Shown: piece by piece, positions 18,584-29,631 of the stretch
Layout: every line of letters starts with the position of its first letter
Position numbering within the stretch: position 1 is the first letter of the stretch
Assembly: GCF_028765345.1 (NCBI RefSeq)
Contig: NZ_JARAJZ010000006.1
Location: 18,861-82,860, forward strand
Source of the DNA: Sporolactobacillus sp. CQH2019
GTDB lineage: Bacteria; Bacillota; Bacilli; Bacillales; Sporolactobacillaceae
DNA: 64,000 nt
Direction of reading: 5' to 3'
Notes under the pieces: generated by a model
The model's database searches: none
What the model saw: only the letters and a program-made list of their open reading frames with translations
What the model was told of the DNA's origin: nothing
Position numbers and translations under genes: made by a program

Positions 18584-19324
18584 CTATCGTCTTTGCAATG
18601 TAGTCGTTAAGAAGTACTTGTTTGCCTTTAGCCAGACAGAACCATATTCGATTGGTTCGCTCTGTGACATAAACACCGTTTGCTGCATCTTCAGAATCGG
18701 TGCAGATGGTGATAAGCCTAGAATCTTTCCGCGCTCCATGCCCACCGCAAGGGCTTCATAAGTGCTACTTGCAAATTGAATGCGTCTTTTTCCAAGTTCT
18801 TCAATCTTTGAAAATAAACTGATGTTGTTGAAATTAACTTTCTCTATTCCTGGACAGATATCGATGTTGATACGATTCTCGATCAACATAAGCACTTCAT
18901 TGTTAACCGATCGAACCCGCTCGAGGTAGAGATAATCATTTCCAACAGGGATATTCAGGCTATTGGCAATCTCTCGATTGGCCGACAGCAGTTCCTGACG
19001 AATGACCTGAGTACTGTAGTTGATGTGCTGCATATCAAGCGTTTCAGCAAAGGAGAACAGTTGGTTGTTCAAAGGATACGCAACATCCGGATTAGTAACG
19101 AACGTACCTTTTCCTTGGATCTTTTTTAACCGTCCCTCCCTGATCAATACTTCAATTGCTTTTCTAACAGTTCCCCGGCTGACCCCAAGTTCCATGCACA
19201 TCTTCGGCTCAGAATCAATTCGGTCACCATCTTGTAAACTGCCACTATACATTAAATCTCTTAACCCGTTGGCGATTTGCTCATAGACGGGAATCATAGA
19301 AAGTTTGTCGATATGGATCTTCAT
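18584..19324 (-). CDS. GntR-family regulator, UTRA ligand domain
   Basis: 246 residues. A winged helix-turn-helix spans about residues 10-75 (YEQIANGLRDLMYSG, SRGTVRKAIEVLIREG, KKIQGKGTFV), followed by a UTRA sugar-phosphate binding domain (HubC/TreR-like). ATG 19324 is preferred because AAAGGA lies 8 bases upstream. It leads the operon and probably represses it through the RTGAAC boxes just upstream. Confidence 0.9.
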   Translation of the reverse strand: MKIHIDKLSMIPVYEQIANGLRDLMYSGSLQDGDRIDSEPKMCMELGVSRGTVRKAIEVLIREGRLKKIQGKGTFVTNPDVAYPLNNQLFSFAETLDMQHINYSTQVIRQELLSANREIANSLNIPVGNDYLYLERVRSVNNEVLMLIENRINIDICPGIEKVNFNNISLFSKIEELGKRRIQFASSTYEALAVGMERGKILGLSPSAPILKMQQTVFMSQSEPIEYGSVWLKANKYFLTTTLQRR

Positions 19325-19350
19325 CTTTCTCATCCTTTCTAGTTACATCT

Positions 19351-19396
19351 ATGAACATTATAGTACAACGGTGAACCACAGGGTACCTCTGTGAAC
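19351..19396 (-). promoter_or_regulatory. Promoter with three direct operator boxes 20 bp apart
   Basis: RTGAAC occurs at 19351, 19371 and 19391 on the + strand, exactly 20 bp apart (GTTCAY on the transcribed strand). A consensus TATAAT for leftward transcription lies at 19362-19357, preceded by TG at the extended -10 position, and directly touches the first box. A regulator bound there would cover the promoter. The GntR protein encoded downstream is the natural candidate. Confidence 0.6.
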
Positions 19397-20153
19397 AACT
19401 TAAATATAAAGCGATTTCGCTTTTATAGCAAGCGATTTCATTCTTATTTTCAATAAATCTTGTATCTATATTAATAAATTTATGTACATGTATGCATTAT
19501 TGAATACAGTTCAGGTGAATTCTCGGCCTTTTTTATATTTAAAAAATCAAACTTTAAAGTTAAAAAAGAGTTCCACATAACTTAGAACAGACTGTAGTGA
19601 AATGGGTAAAGCGGCTCGTTTTAACGACGACATCCAGTGCCATAGCCCCCGTGGCCTTATGCTTTACCACTATAAATAAAAAGGTGGTGCAGGAAGTGCC
19701 GTTGTACTCTCTGCACCTAAGGGTAGTATGTTTTGAAGTTTACAAAGAAAATGGGCTCCATCCATTTAATTATCAATCTGATCGCAAAGCTCTTTGCTAC
19801 TTGCTGTGCGTGTTTCTTTTGTTAGATTAAAGTTAACCGAATGCTTCAATTTTTTAAATATAGCTTTTGTCATGTTTATTATCCTCCTGCAGCTATATTT
19901 TTTTATGTACCCAGCATGAAAAGTAGCCAAACGATGAAAATCCGCTATCGAGAGTTTCACGTATATTTTCTATGAGAGCCTGAGGGTAAAAGTTCCTGGA
20001 CTGCTCCCCTCGTTTTACCAATGTTTATAAAAATGTTTCATACCCGGATCATTTGCTGATCCCTGTACACATTTTTTCAGCTGACTTAGCAGCATTTTGG
20101 TATTTTCTAAATATGAAAGCGATTTTAAACTTAAATTGAAAGGAGGGGACAAG
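19397..20153. other. Divergent intergenic region upstream of the mannosidase operon
   Basis: About 750 bp without a convincing gene. A - strand ORF of 35 codons (19873-19766) has a strong GGAGG eight bases before its ATG; it could be a small peptide or a gene stump. Inverted repeats are GGTGCAG/CTGCACC near 19683-19720, GGTAAAA (19985-19991)/TTTTACC (20013-20019) and GGATCA (20046-20051)/TGATCC (20057-20062). The last lies about 100 bp before the mannosidase gene and could be an operator. Confidence 0.4.
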
Positions 20154-22868
20154 ATGAAAGAAAAGAATGTCCATATCGTTCCCCATACTCATTGGGATCG
20201 TGAATGGTATTTTACGAATGCACGCTCTACGGTTTACTTAATCAGTCAGGTAAATGAAGTAATCGACGTTTTAGAAAAGAACCCTGATACTTATTATTAT
20301 TTGTTAGACGCACAGAGTTCTTTGATTGAAGACTATTTATCCTTTTATCCGGAAAAACGACCGGTTTTGGAAAAGTTGATTGGCAGTCAACGGCTATTGA
20401 TCGGTCCCTGGTATACGCAGACTGATCAAATTGCTGTGGCGCAGGAGTCGATCGTTCGTAATCTGTATTACGGTATCGAGTTTGCCGGACAATTGGGACA
20501 TAGTATGATGATTGGCTATTGTCCGGATATTTTTGGCCAGGGCGGCAATATGCCGCAGATTTATCGGAAATCCGGTATCAAATCGGCCATTATTTGGCGG
20601 GGTATCGGCCATTCCAAACTGAAACAAAATGAATTTCTGTGGAAAGGAACCGACGGAACCGAAATTTTGGCGATTCAGATGCCTTTTGGTTATTTCTACG
20701 GTGCTAACATTCCGGAGACCAGTGAGGAATTGAAACATTTCAGCTCCTTAATGATTCCTAAATTGGAACAACGCAGTGCTTTTAATCAGCTTTACATGCC
20801 GAATGGGTTTGACCAGTTACCGATTAATCACCAGCTGAATCAAATTGTGGCTAAGTTGAATGGGATTGATTCTGACCGCCAATACTTGATATCTTCTCCT
20901 GAAAAATATTTAGCAGAGCTCTGGAAAGATATACGCTCACAAAGTGATAAAAAACTGCCGAGGGTTACTGGCGAGCTGCTTGATGGTGAAGACTCGAGAG
21001 TCCATAAGTCGATCTATTCGACCCGGGCCGACCTCAAGAAGAAAAATAATCAGCTGGAAAATTATGTGACCAATGTGTTGGAACCGATCTCTACGCTCGG
21101 CTATCTTTGCGGCCTTTGCTACCCACAGCGTGAAATTGAACGTGTTTGGAAAATATTATTTAAAAATGCTGCTCATGACAGCATCGGCAATTGCAACAGT
21201 GATTCCACCAACTTTGACATTGGTGCCCGGAACAAATCAGCCTATGATTTTGCTCAGAATATAGCTGAAAAAGTTATGCGGGATATCAGTATGAACATCC
21301 GGACAGACCAGGACTATTCCTTCACGGTTTTCAATCCCTTGCCGGTTCCGCGAAGCGAGTTGCTTGACACATGGGTTTATCTTCCTGATGGAAACTATCA
21401 TTTTGAAGATGTAGATGGACATGAGATTCCTTATGAAATCATCAGTCAGCAAGATCAAAGCGACTACGTCCTGCATCAGGCCGAATTGCTGACACCGACC
21501 ATGTATCGCAGCCATGAGAAGAAAAAGCTGCCGCAAAAAGTTTATCACACCCATATTAAATTCTGGGTCGATAACGTTCCCGGTTTAGGGTACCGGCAGT
21601 TTTATTTGCATTCTGATACGGCGGCAGAGCTGGCTGCTTTTTGTGAGAAAAAGCAGAATCAGATTGAGAACGAGTACTATCAAGTATGGTTTGATGCCAG
21701 TACGAGAACTTTCAGTGTCAAAGCCAAGAAGACGGGTCGCGTTTATCAGCGTCAATTTGAAATTATCGAAAATGGTGACGGAGGGGATTCCTATAATTAT
21801 TCTCCGCCTGATCAAGATTTGTCCATCACTTCGTCGGAGGCACAGGTCGCCGAAATTAAATCTCACTTTGGATCATTGGAACAATCTATTGCCGTTCAGA
21901 TGAATTTTCAAGTACCGCAGGATTTGTCGGCAAGGGCACGGCGGCAAAAAAACGGTCAAATGCCGTTGAACTTATCTGTCAGTTTGAATCGGCAGGATCC
22001 GGTGGTTCATGTTTCAGTCAAAGTCGTCAATCAGGTGCTGTCGCATCGGGTGCGGGTCAAATGTCATACCGATATTCACGGCCAAGGCTCACTGGCCGAT
22101 GGCTTATTCGGTACAGTTCAACGACCTTTTGTGCATCCGCAAGCCGCTCATTGGCAGCAGGATCATTGGGTTGAAAAGCCGATCGAACTGAATCCGCTGC
22201 AGTCATTTGCTGCTTTGAGTGATGCTCATGCGACTGTAGCTGTTTTGACGGACGGTGTGCGTGAGTATGAAGTCACCGGTGAAAACTATTCGGATCTGAT
22301 GCTGACTTTATTTAGGACGTACAGTTATATGGGCAAAAAAGAGCTGCTCTATCGCCCGGGCCGTGCTTCCGGTGAAACAATCGTGCCGACGCCCGACGCA
22401 GAAATACAGGGACGGCATGAATTCTCATTGGGCGTTTACTATTCAGATCAATCGTTTGACCGGGCTGAGGTGGGGCAGGTGTCCAAGAAGCTCTTTAGCC
22501 CGTTGCAGTGCTACGAATCAGCTCCCTTCCTTAATAGCCGAATCCGCTTTATCCGCAATGAATCCGCTGTCGGAAAATTGCCGGTTCAACGGGGATGCCT
22601 GGATGTTTCAGGGTCAACAGCTGTAGTCAGTGCCTTGAAAAAAGCTGAGAAGGACAGCGGTGTGATTATTAGATGTTTCAATGATTTTATCCGGAATTCG
22701 GCGACCGTTGTATTGCCGCCTGATGCTGAATCTGTCGATTTGGATGAAGCGACACCTGCAGAACCGAAAGACAGTATTCATCAATTTATCCTAAAACCCA
22801 GTGAATTTAAGACTTATAAATTAGTGATAGGCGATGAAAACAGTGATCATAACACCAGAGCTCATTGA
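20154..22868 (+). CDS. mngB: GH38 alpha-mannosidase (MngB-like)
   Basis: 904-residue cytosolic glycoside hydrolase family 38 enzyme. Zinc-binding H13 and D15 lie in HTHWDREWY, and the nucleophile D125 in GYCPDIFGQGGNMPQ. No signal peptide is present. ATG 20154 follows AGGAGGGG. The GH38 plus fructose-type PTS pairing matches E. coli mngA-mngB, which imports and cleaves 2-O-alpha-mannosyl-D-glycerate. A phosphorylated alpha-mannoside is therefore the likely substrate, but other mannosides are possible. The gene end overlaps the IIA gene by 35 bp. A damaged partial copy lies at 27115-27394. Confidence 0.85.
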   Translation: MKEKNVHIVPHTHWDREWYFTNARSTVYLISQVNEVIDVLEKNPDTYYYLLDAQSSLIEDYLSFYPEKRPVLEKLIGSQRLLIGPWYTQTDQIAVAQESIVRNLYYGIEFAGQLGHSMMIGYCPDIFGQGGNMPQIYRKSGIKSAIIWRGIGHSKLKQNEFLWKGTDGTEILAIQMPFGYFYGANIPETSEELKHFSSLMIPKLEQRSAFNQLYMPNGFDQLPINHQLNQIVAKLNGIDSDRQYLISSPEKYLAELWKDIRSQSDKKLPRVTGELLDGEDSRVHKSIYSTRADLKKKNNQLENYVTNVLEPISTLGYLCGLCYPQREIERVWKILFKNAAHDSIGNCNSDSTNFDIGARNKSAYDFAQNIAEKVMRDISMNIRTDQDYSFTVFNPLPVPRSELLDTWVYLPDGNYHFEDVDGHEIPYEIISQQDQSDYVLHQAELLTPTMYRSHEKKKLPQKVYHTHIKFWVDNVPGLGYRQFYLHSDTAAELAAFCEKKQNQIENEYYQVWFDASTRTFSVKAKKTGRVYQRQFEIIENGDGGDSYNYSPPDQDLSITSSEAQVAEIKSHFGSLEQSIAVQMNFQVPQDLSARARRQKNGQMPLNLSVSLNRQDPVVHVSVKVVNQVLSHRVRVKCHTDIHGQGSLADGLFGTVQRPFVHPQAAHWQQDHWVEKPIELNPLQSFAALSDAHATVAVLTDGVREYEVTGENYSDLMLTLFRTYSYMGKKELLYRPGRASGETIVPTPDAEIQGRHEFSLGVYYSDQSFDRAEVGQVSKKLFSPLQCYESAPFLNSRIRFIRNESAVGKLPVQRGCLDVSGSTAVVSALKKAEKDSGVIIRCFNDFIRNSATVVLPPDAESVDLDEATPAEPKDSIHQFILKPSEFKTYKLVIGDENSDHNTRAH

Positions 22869-23283
22869 TATGGATATCCAGGCAACTGATAAACTGACAA
22901 TTATCGATCAACTGACGGAACTTGCCGAACAAAATGGACGTCTAAACAGTGCAGCTGGTTATCGTCAGGCAGTCATTGATCGCGAAAATGAGGCATCCAC
23001 TTCATTGGGTTATTCTTTGGCTGTGCCGCATGGCAAAACCGATGCTGTCAAGTTGCCCTTTGTTTGTTTTGCTAAATCAAACAAAGGCGTGCTATGGAAC
23101 CGGCAAGTCGTCCATCTCATTTTTATGATCGGTGTACCCGAAAAGGAGAAGGGAGATCATTATTTAAGGATTTTAGCTAATATTGCGAGAAAAGTTATCA
23201 ATCCGGAGTTTCGTCAGAAGTTGATGCAGTCAACGAATAAGCAGGAAGTTATTGGCATCATTGCTTCCAGCGAAAATGAGTAG
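22834..23283 (+). CDS. PTS EIIA, fructose family
   Basis: 149-residue IIA protein of the fructose/mannitol type. The phospho-accepting H66 is in LAVPHGKTDAV. ATG 22834 lies inside the end of the mannosidase gene, with only a weak binding site, so translation is probably coupled. It supplies phosphate for the mannoside PTS. Confidence 0.85.
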   Translation: MKTVIITPELIDMDIQATDKLTIIDQLTELAEQNGRLNSAAGYRQAVIDRENEASTSLGYSLAVPHGKTDAVKLPFVCFAKSNKGVLWNRQVVHLIFMIGVPEKEKGDHYLRILANIARKVINPEFRQKLMQSTNKQEVIGIIASSENE

Positions 23284-23299
23284 AAAGGAAATGAACAAA

Positions 23300-23605
23300 A
23301 TGAAAATTATTGGTATTACTGCTTGTACGGCGGGAATCGCCCATACGTATATGGCACAAAGTGCATTACAGGATGCAGCCAGAAAAGCCGGATATGATTG
23401 CAAAATAGAAACCCAGGGGGCTATGGGCGCTGAGAATGAATTATCGGCGGCTGATATTGCTGATGCCGATGTCGTAATTATTGGTGCTGATATCGGCATC
23501 GAAGGCCGTGACCGTTTTGAGGGCAAGCCAATTTATGAAACCTCAGTATCTTCCTGCGTCACTGATCCGAAGAAAATAGTGTCTGAAGCGATCAAACTTA
23601 TTTAA
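23300..23605 (+). CDS. PTS EIIB, fructose family
   Basis: 101-residue IIB protein. The phosphocysteine motif is TACTAGIAHTYMAQ, diagnostic for fructose-type IIB. ATG 23300 is chosen because AAAGGA is 10 bases upstream; ATG 23291 would be too close to it. Confidence 0.9.
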   Translation: MKIIGITACTAGIAHTYMAQSALQDAARKAGYDCKIETQGAMGAENELSAADIADADVVIIGADIGIEGRDRFEGKPIYETSVSSCVTDPKKIVSEAIKLI

Positions 23606-23625
23606 AACTGGAAGGAGTGGGCACA

Positions 23626-24657
23626 ATGAATAAAGCTTTAAGTCAAATCAAGAATCATGCCATGACAGGTGTTTCCTATATGATTCCCACGGTCACTGTC
23701 GGTGGGATTTTGCTCGCCATTGCACTGGCTTTCAGCGGCGGGGCCAATGTGACGAATCCACTGCTGGCCAATATCGAAACCATCGGTTCGGCCGGTATGG
23801 CGATGCTGGTTCCTGTATTAGCCGGGTACATTTCTTATTCGATTGCCGGGCGGCCCGGCCTGGTCCCGGGACTTGTTTTAGGTTATTTGGCCGCCAATCC
23901 AGTAGGGAGCGGAAAAATCTCGACAGGATTTTTAGGCGGCTTGTTGTTAGGTTTTGCGGCCGGTTATATGGCCAAATGGGTTAAAACCTGGAAAGTTCCG
24001 GCTTTTCTTAAACCCTTGATGCCAATCATCATCATTCCTCTGATCGTGGCGGCAGTCATAGGGCTGCTGTATATCTATGTGGTTGCGGCGCCGTTAGGAT
24101 CTGTGGTCACATTTATCCAGGTCTGGCTGAAGGGTATGTCGACGGGAAGCACGGTGATCTTATCCATCATCATAGGATGTATGATATCCTTTGACATGGG
24201 CGGTCCGATGAACAAGATTGCGTATACGACTGCTGTTGCCCTGATTGCAACGGGTGACGGCCGACTCATGGGGATGGCCGGAGTAGCCATTTGCATTCCT
24301 CCTATTGGTCTAGGAATTGCTTCGCTGATTTTGAGAAACAAGTTTACAAGTGAAGAGAAGGAATCTGGAAAAGCTGCGATTGTGATGGGAGCTTGCGGTA
24401 TTACCGAAGGTGCGATTCCGTTTGCGGCCACGGATCCGTTGCGGGTGATTCCGTCAATTATGCTGGGATCAGCCATAGGATCTGTGATTGCGGGACTGGC
24501 CAGCGCAACCGATATGGCCCCATTGGGCGGCCTGTTAGTTTTGCCGGTAGTTCATCAGCGCTTAATGTATTTCGCAGCGGTGATTATCGGAGCAGCAGTT
24601 GTCGTTCTGATGATGGCACTTTTGAAGAAGAGGATTAAGCAAAATATTAATGTGTAA
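23626..24657 (+). CDS. PTS EIIC, fructose family
   Basis: 343-residue membrane permease with about eight to ten segments; the conserved entry GVSYMIPTVTVGGILLA and SFDMGGPMNKIAY are fructose-family IIC signatures. GGAGTGGG precedes ATG 23626. Together with the separate IIA and IIB it corresponds to the single-chain MngA/FruA proteins of enterobacteria. A truncated copy of its 5' end lies at 27400-27665. Confidence 0.9.
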   Translation: MNKALSQIKNHAMTGVSYMIPTVTVGGILLAIALAFSGGANVTNPLLANIETIGSAGMAMLVPVLAGYISYSIAGRPGLVPGLVLGYLAANPVGSGKISTGFLGGLLLGFAAGYMAKWVKTWKVPAFLKPLMPIIIIPLIVAAVIGLLYIYVVAAPLGSVVTFIQVWLKGMSTGSTVILSIIIGCMISFDMGGPMNKIAYTTAVALIATGDGRLMGMAGVAICIPPIGLGIASLILRNKFTSEEKESGKAAIVMGACGITEGAIPFAATDPLRVIPSIMLGSAIGSVIAGLASATDMAPLGGLLVLPVVHQRLMYFAAVIIGAAVVVLMMALLKKRIKQNINV

Positions 24658-24682
24658 TGGTGCTGATGGGGGGTGTGCTGCG

Positions 24683-26653
24683 ATGAAGCCGCGTACTTTG
24701 AGGATACTCATGATGTTGATAGATAATGCCAATCAAAAAGCCATCTCCCTTCATGATCTGGCAGCCATGTTCCGTGTTTCGGAGCGTACGATTGCGAGTG
24801 ACATTAAGGAAATTAAATCACAGCTCTGTGTGAATGCTGCTGTGACCGTTCAGAATAAACGGGGTGCAGGCTTTATGATCTCTGCAGCACCGGAAAGTCT
24901 GTTACTCATTAAAAACAGACTTAAATCGGCGACCAATCCGCTGACCGCGATAACACGGCGCCAACAGATCAAGATTGCACTTTTATTGAATCATAGCCGG
25001 ACTTCTATCAATCAATTAGCGGATAAGTATCACGTCTCCAGAAGTTCTATCGTTCGAGATTTAGAAATTATTAAGGATGATTTAAAGCAGCAGCACTTGA
25101 CCATGAAGGCGGATTACCAAGGAACATCTATCGTTGGCGATGAAGCGGTGATCCGTGAGGTGCTGCGTCAAATCATTAAAGATTATCAACCGCTGGATCA
25201 ACAAACCGGTTTTTTTAGAAGTCGTTTGAAGACGCGCCTGACAGCGACGACCTACTTACGTCTTCAGGCGTTATTTGGCAGTGAAAACATTTTTAAGACG
25301 GAACAAGTTTTACTTCGATTCGAAAAAAATGCCGCTTTTCACCTTAATGATGCGACCTATAGTAATTTGATGACACATATTTTGATTATTTTAGCGCGGA
25401 ATGCTCATCGGCGGTATAATCAGGCCTATTCCGGTTTGCCCGGTCCGCCGAATTCCAAATTGGCCACTCTCTTTACTCTACTTGATAGCCAGTTTCCGCA
25501 TATCTTTAGCCGGGATGATCTAAAATATCTCAATCAGCACCTGGTGATGTCGGGAATTCAAAGCAGCATCGGTCCGGATTTATTGGTGGATTTTCTGAAT
25601 CGCTTTGATAATGGTGCTGAAAAATTTGCTGAAAAATTGATTACTAAAGTGTCGGCAATGTTAAGATTAGACTTAACGCAGGACCAGGAATTGTTTCTCA
25701 ATCTCAGGTCGCACTGTTTTGCAATGTTTGAACGGCTGAAAAAGCATCAAGCATTCGCCAATCCCTTGCTCGATGAAATCAGGGAGAACTATGCTTCGTT
25801 ATTTGGTGTTGTACTGCTGGCAGTTGCGGAATTATTAGATCAAGAAAGCCACAGCCAATTATCGCAGCAGGTTCCAGAAGCAGAAATAGGCTATTTAACG
25901 GTCCATTTTCAGGCTTCCCTGGAGAAAAATGTGAAATTGAAACGCGTGATAATCGTCTGTCCGGAAGGAGTCGGTTTTTCCCGCTTGATTCAAAATAGAA
26001 TCTCATCAACGTTGCCGCTGATCAAAGTCGTTGATGCGGTTCCCTATAAGAACATTACCAATTATGATTTAAGCCCTATTGATTTTATCATTTCGACTTT
26101 GCAGTTTGACAGCGCTGTTCCTGTGGTGCAGGTATCCAATTTTTTGGATTCCGACGATATTAACCGACTCAATACATTTATTATCGATCATCCACAGCAA
26201 ATTAAAAAGAATCAGCTCGGTCCGTTTATTAGAAAGACCTGTCTTTTTCCGCAACAGATTTTTACGACGCGCCATGAGAGCCTTGCCTTTCTGACCCGCC
26301 AGCTGCGAATTCAGGGCTTAGTGGAATCGGACTTTGAAAAATCGGTATTTAATCGTGAATCTATTATGCCGACGGAGATTGGCAAGGGAGTCGCAATCCC
26401 TCATGGTGCCAGCAATTTGGTACTGGATCCGACGATTTGCGTGATGACTTTGAAACACCCCATTCAGTGGCAGAAAAAGTGGGTTGACTGTGTCTTTTTA
26501 CTAGCTGTCAGGTTTGATAACAGTTTGAAAAATAAGGCAGCCATTAACAGTTTATATTACTTAATTAATTCAGAAACAACCATGACGCGGCTGCATCAAG
26601 CAAAAACAGCAGAAGATCTGTATGACTGCCTGACGGCTGACACTATTAATTAG
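24683..26653 (+). CDS. PRD-type transcriptional activator with EIIB- and EIIA-like domains
   Basis: 656 residues. Two N-terminal helix-turn-helix segments (LHDLAAMFRVSERTIASD, INQLADKYHVSRSSIVRD) are followed by PTS regulation domains (about residues 180-390), a IIB-like domain starting at VIIVCPEGVGFSRL and a C-terminal IIA domain with GVAIPHGASNLV. This is the MtlR/ManR architecture, in which phosphorylation by HPr and the cognate PTS controls DNA binding. ATG 24683 is taken because a GGGGGG run is about 9 bases upstream; the frame is open from 24650. It probably controls the mannosidase operon, in which it is the last gene. Confidence 0.85.
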   Translation: MKPRTLRILMMLIDNANQKAISLHDLAAMFRVSERTIASDIKEIKSQLCVNAAVTVQNKRGAGFMISAAPESLLLIKNRLKSATNPLTAITRRQQIKIALLLNHSRTSINQLADKYHVSRSSIVRDLEIIKDDLKQQHLTMKADYQGTSIVGDEAVIREVLRQIIKDYQPLDQQTGFFRSRLKTRLTATTYLRLQALFGSENIFKTEQVLLRFEKNAAFHLNDATYSNLMTHILIILARNAHRRYNQAYSGLPGPPNSKLATLFTLLDSQFPHIFSRDDLKYLNQHLVMSGIQSSIGPDLLVDFLNRFDNGAEKFAEKLITKVSAMLRLDLTQDQELFLNLRSHCFAMFERLKKHQAFANPLLDEIRENYASLFGVVLLAVAELLDQESHSQLSQQVPEAEIGYLTVHFQASLEKNVKLKRVIIVCPEGVGFSRLIQNRISSTLPLIKVVDAVPYKNITNYDLSPIDFIISTLQFDSAVPVVQVSNFLDSDDINRLNTFIIDHPQQIKKNQLGPFIRKTCLFPQQIFTTRHESLAFLTRQLRIQGLVESDFEKSVFNRESIMPTEIGKGVAIPHGASNLVLDPTICVMTLKHPIQWQKKWVDCVFLLAVRFDNSLKNKAAINSLYYLINSETTMTRLHQAKTAEDLYDCLTADTIN

Positions 26654-26696
26654 CTTTAAATTAATTATGGATATAGAAGTGAATTCTTTTTAAAAT

Positions 26697-26740
26697 AGCA
26701 AGGTACCGATTTTAACGGCATCTTGCTGTTTGATTTTAAT
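26697..26740 (+). terminator. Terminator of the mannosidase operon
   Basis: AGCAAG at 26697-26702 pairs with CTTGCT at 26722-26727, and CCG/CGG inside extends the stem. The T-rich GTTTGATTTT follows, 45 bp after the regulator stop. Confidence 0.6.
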
Positions 26741-26788
26741 GAGTCAATCGTTTTCACACATCCGGACTTCTGCAGTTAAACAAGGCAA

Positions 26789-26833
26789 GAAACAGCCATC
26801 AATCTGCATGGTTATGCGGTCTCTGGCTGTTTC
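26789..26833 (+). other. Second hairpin downstream of the mannosidase operon
   Basis: GAAACAGCCA at 26789-26798 is perfectly complementary to 26824-26833, with a 25-base loop. It is followed by TATTTGT and could be a backup terminator or mark the edge of the duplicated debris that follows. Confidence 0.4.
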
Positions 26834-27114
26834 TATTTGTCGCAAAGTTGTAGGAAAATGTATCTTTTTTTCAACCGGCTTAAAATTTTTTTGATTTTCT
26901 TGAGCGGTTGGCGTTTCTCCTCAAAATCAATGTCAAATGTCTAGCCCGGTTCAGCCGACATGTCATCGTAAGTGACCCAAGAGATAATAAGTTCTTGGGA
27001 TCGGACTGCAAAAGAGTTTTTCTCAGACTTTCCATCAGAGTGGAGACACAAATACTTTCTGTTCGGCTCTTCCAGAATGACGGATCAGAAAATGAGTCCC
27101 AATTGTCTTTGTGT

Positions 27115-27394
27115 AGGATCTGTCAGCACGGGCACGTCGGCAAAAAAACGGTCAAATGCCTTTGAACTTATCTGTCAGCTTGAATCGGCAGGATCCGGTG
27201 GTTCATGTCTTCAGTCAAAGTCGCCAATCAGGTGCTGTCGCATCGGGTGCGGTTCAAATGTCATACTGACATTCACGGTCAAAGCTCACTGGCCGATGGC
27301 CTATTCGGCACAGTCCAACGACCCTTTGTTCATCCGCAAGCCGCTCATTGGCAGCAGGATCATTGGGGCGAAAAGCCGATCGAACTAAATCCGC
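27115..27394 (+). pseudogene. Partial decayed copy of the GH38 mannosidase gene
   Basis: This stretch matches 21919-22200 of the intact mannosidase gene almost base for base over about 280 bp, with scattered substitutions and a one-base insertion in the copy near 27210 that breaks the frame. Both ends are cut off. It corresponds to roughly residues 590-683 of the enzyme. Nothing recognisable lies directly upstream (26840-27114). Confidence 0.85.
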
Positions 27395-27399
27395 TGGAG

Positions 27400-27665
27400 A
27401 GCATAATGAATAAAGCTCTAACTCAAATTAAGAATCATGCCATGTATTTTTCTATATGATTCCAGCAGTCACTGTTGGTGGGATTTTACTCGTCATTGTG
27501 CTGACTTTAGTGGCGGTGTCAATGTGACGAATCCATTACTGGGCCAATATCGAGTTCATCGGTTCGGTCGGTATGGCGATGCTGGTTCCCGTATTAGCCG
27601 GGTATATTTCTTATTCGATCGCTGGGCGCCCGGCCTGGTACCAGGATTTGTTTTAGAGTATCTGA
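27400..27665 (+). pseudogene. Partial decayed copy of the fructose-type IIC gene
   Basis: Matches 23620-23888 (the 5' end of the intact IIC gene) beginning with the start codon region ATGAATAAAGCT. It has several small deletions, frameshifts and a stop. It is joined directly to the mannosidase fragment, so IIA, IIB and the end of the mannosidase gene are missing between them. It is evidence of an old operon duplication followed by a deletion. Confidence 0.85.
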
Positions 27666-27747
27666 TAAGGTTTGAAACCCGTTTTCAATGTGTACCAAAT
27701 TTTCTTAGCATTCAGAGTGCCTTTTTTTACCCGAAAAAAGTCGGCAC

Positions 27748-27775
27748 AAAAAAGGCCGGGGGATGACACCCGACC
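27748..27775 (-). terminator. Terminator of the arabinofuranoside operon
   Basis: On the - strand GGTCGGG (27775-27769) pairs with the complement of GGCCGGG (27754-27760), with one G-U pair, and is followed by six U (27753-27748). This is a classical rho-independent structure about 75 bp past the last - strand gene. Confidence 0.8.
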
Positions 27776-27847
27776 GTTCTTTGTGAGACATTCCGGGTCC
27801 GAACCGCTCCATTCACGGACAGATTCTGCATGCAGTTTACGCAGGCA

Positions 27848-28072
27848 TTAAATTAAACGGGCCGAGATCAGTCGACTGACCAGATCGTTTATTTCATGTT
27901 TCTTCATATTTTTAAATTGTCCGGATTCGAGCTGATCGAAATCTTCGATCAGGAAAAAAGCTTCCAGATAAAGGGTTAATGCCCGTTTTATATATCTTTC
28001 ACCCGTCTCACCTTCGAGCTGCGAGATGCCGGCAATCAGCTGCAAGGCAAATTGATGAGCGTCGATCTTCAC
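27848..28072 (-). CDS. Small hypothetical protein in the arabinofuranoside operon
   Basis: 74 residues from GTG 28072, with GGGGGGAAG at a good distance upstream; the frame is open to 28132 but an earlier start would overlap the GH51 gene. The protein is acidic and helical with no membrane segment and no motif I recognise (QFALQLIAGISQLEGETGE, then ALTLYLEAFFLIEDFD). The strong binding site and the terminator just after it support a real gene. No function is proposed. Confidence 0.55.
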   Translation of the reverse strand: MKIDAHQFALQLIAGISQLEGETGERYIKRALTLYLEAFFLIEDFDQLESGQFKNMKKHEINDLVSRLISARLI

Positions 28073-28104
28073 AGGACTTCCCCCCAAATGTTTGATGCTG
28101 GGCC

Positions 28105-29625
<1,521 letters not shown>

Positions 29626-29631
29626 TTAAGA

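Noticed and set aside
19597-19830. 77-codon + strand ORF
   Set aside because: No ribosome binding site, no recognisable motif and unusual residue use; likely chance.
26908-27114. Coding region upstream of the duplicated fragments
   Set aside because: Two overlapping frames are open but neither has a start signal, and I recognise no motif.
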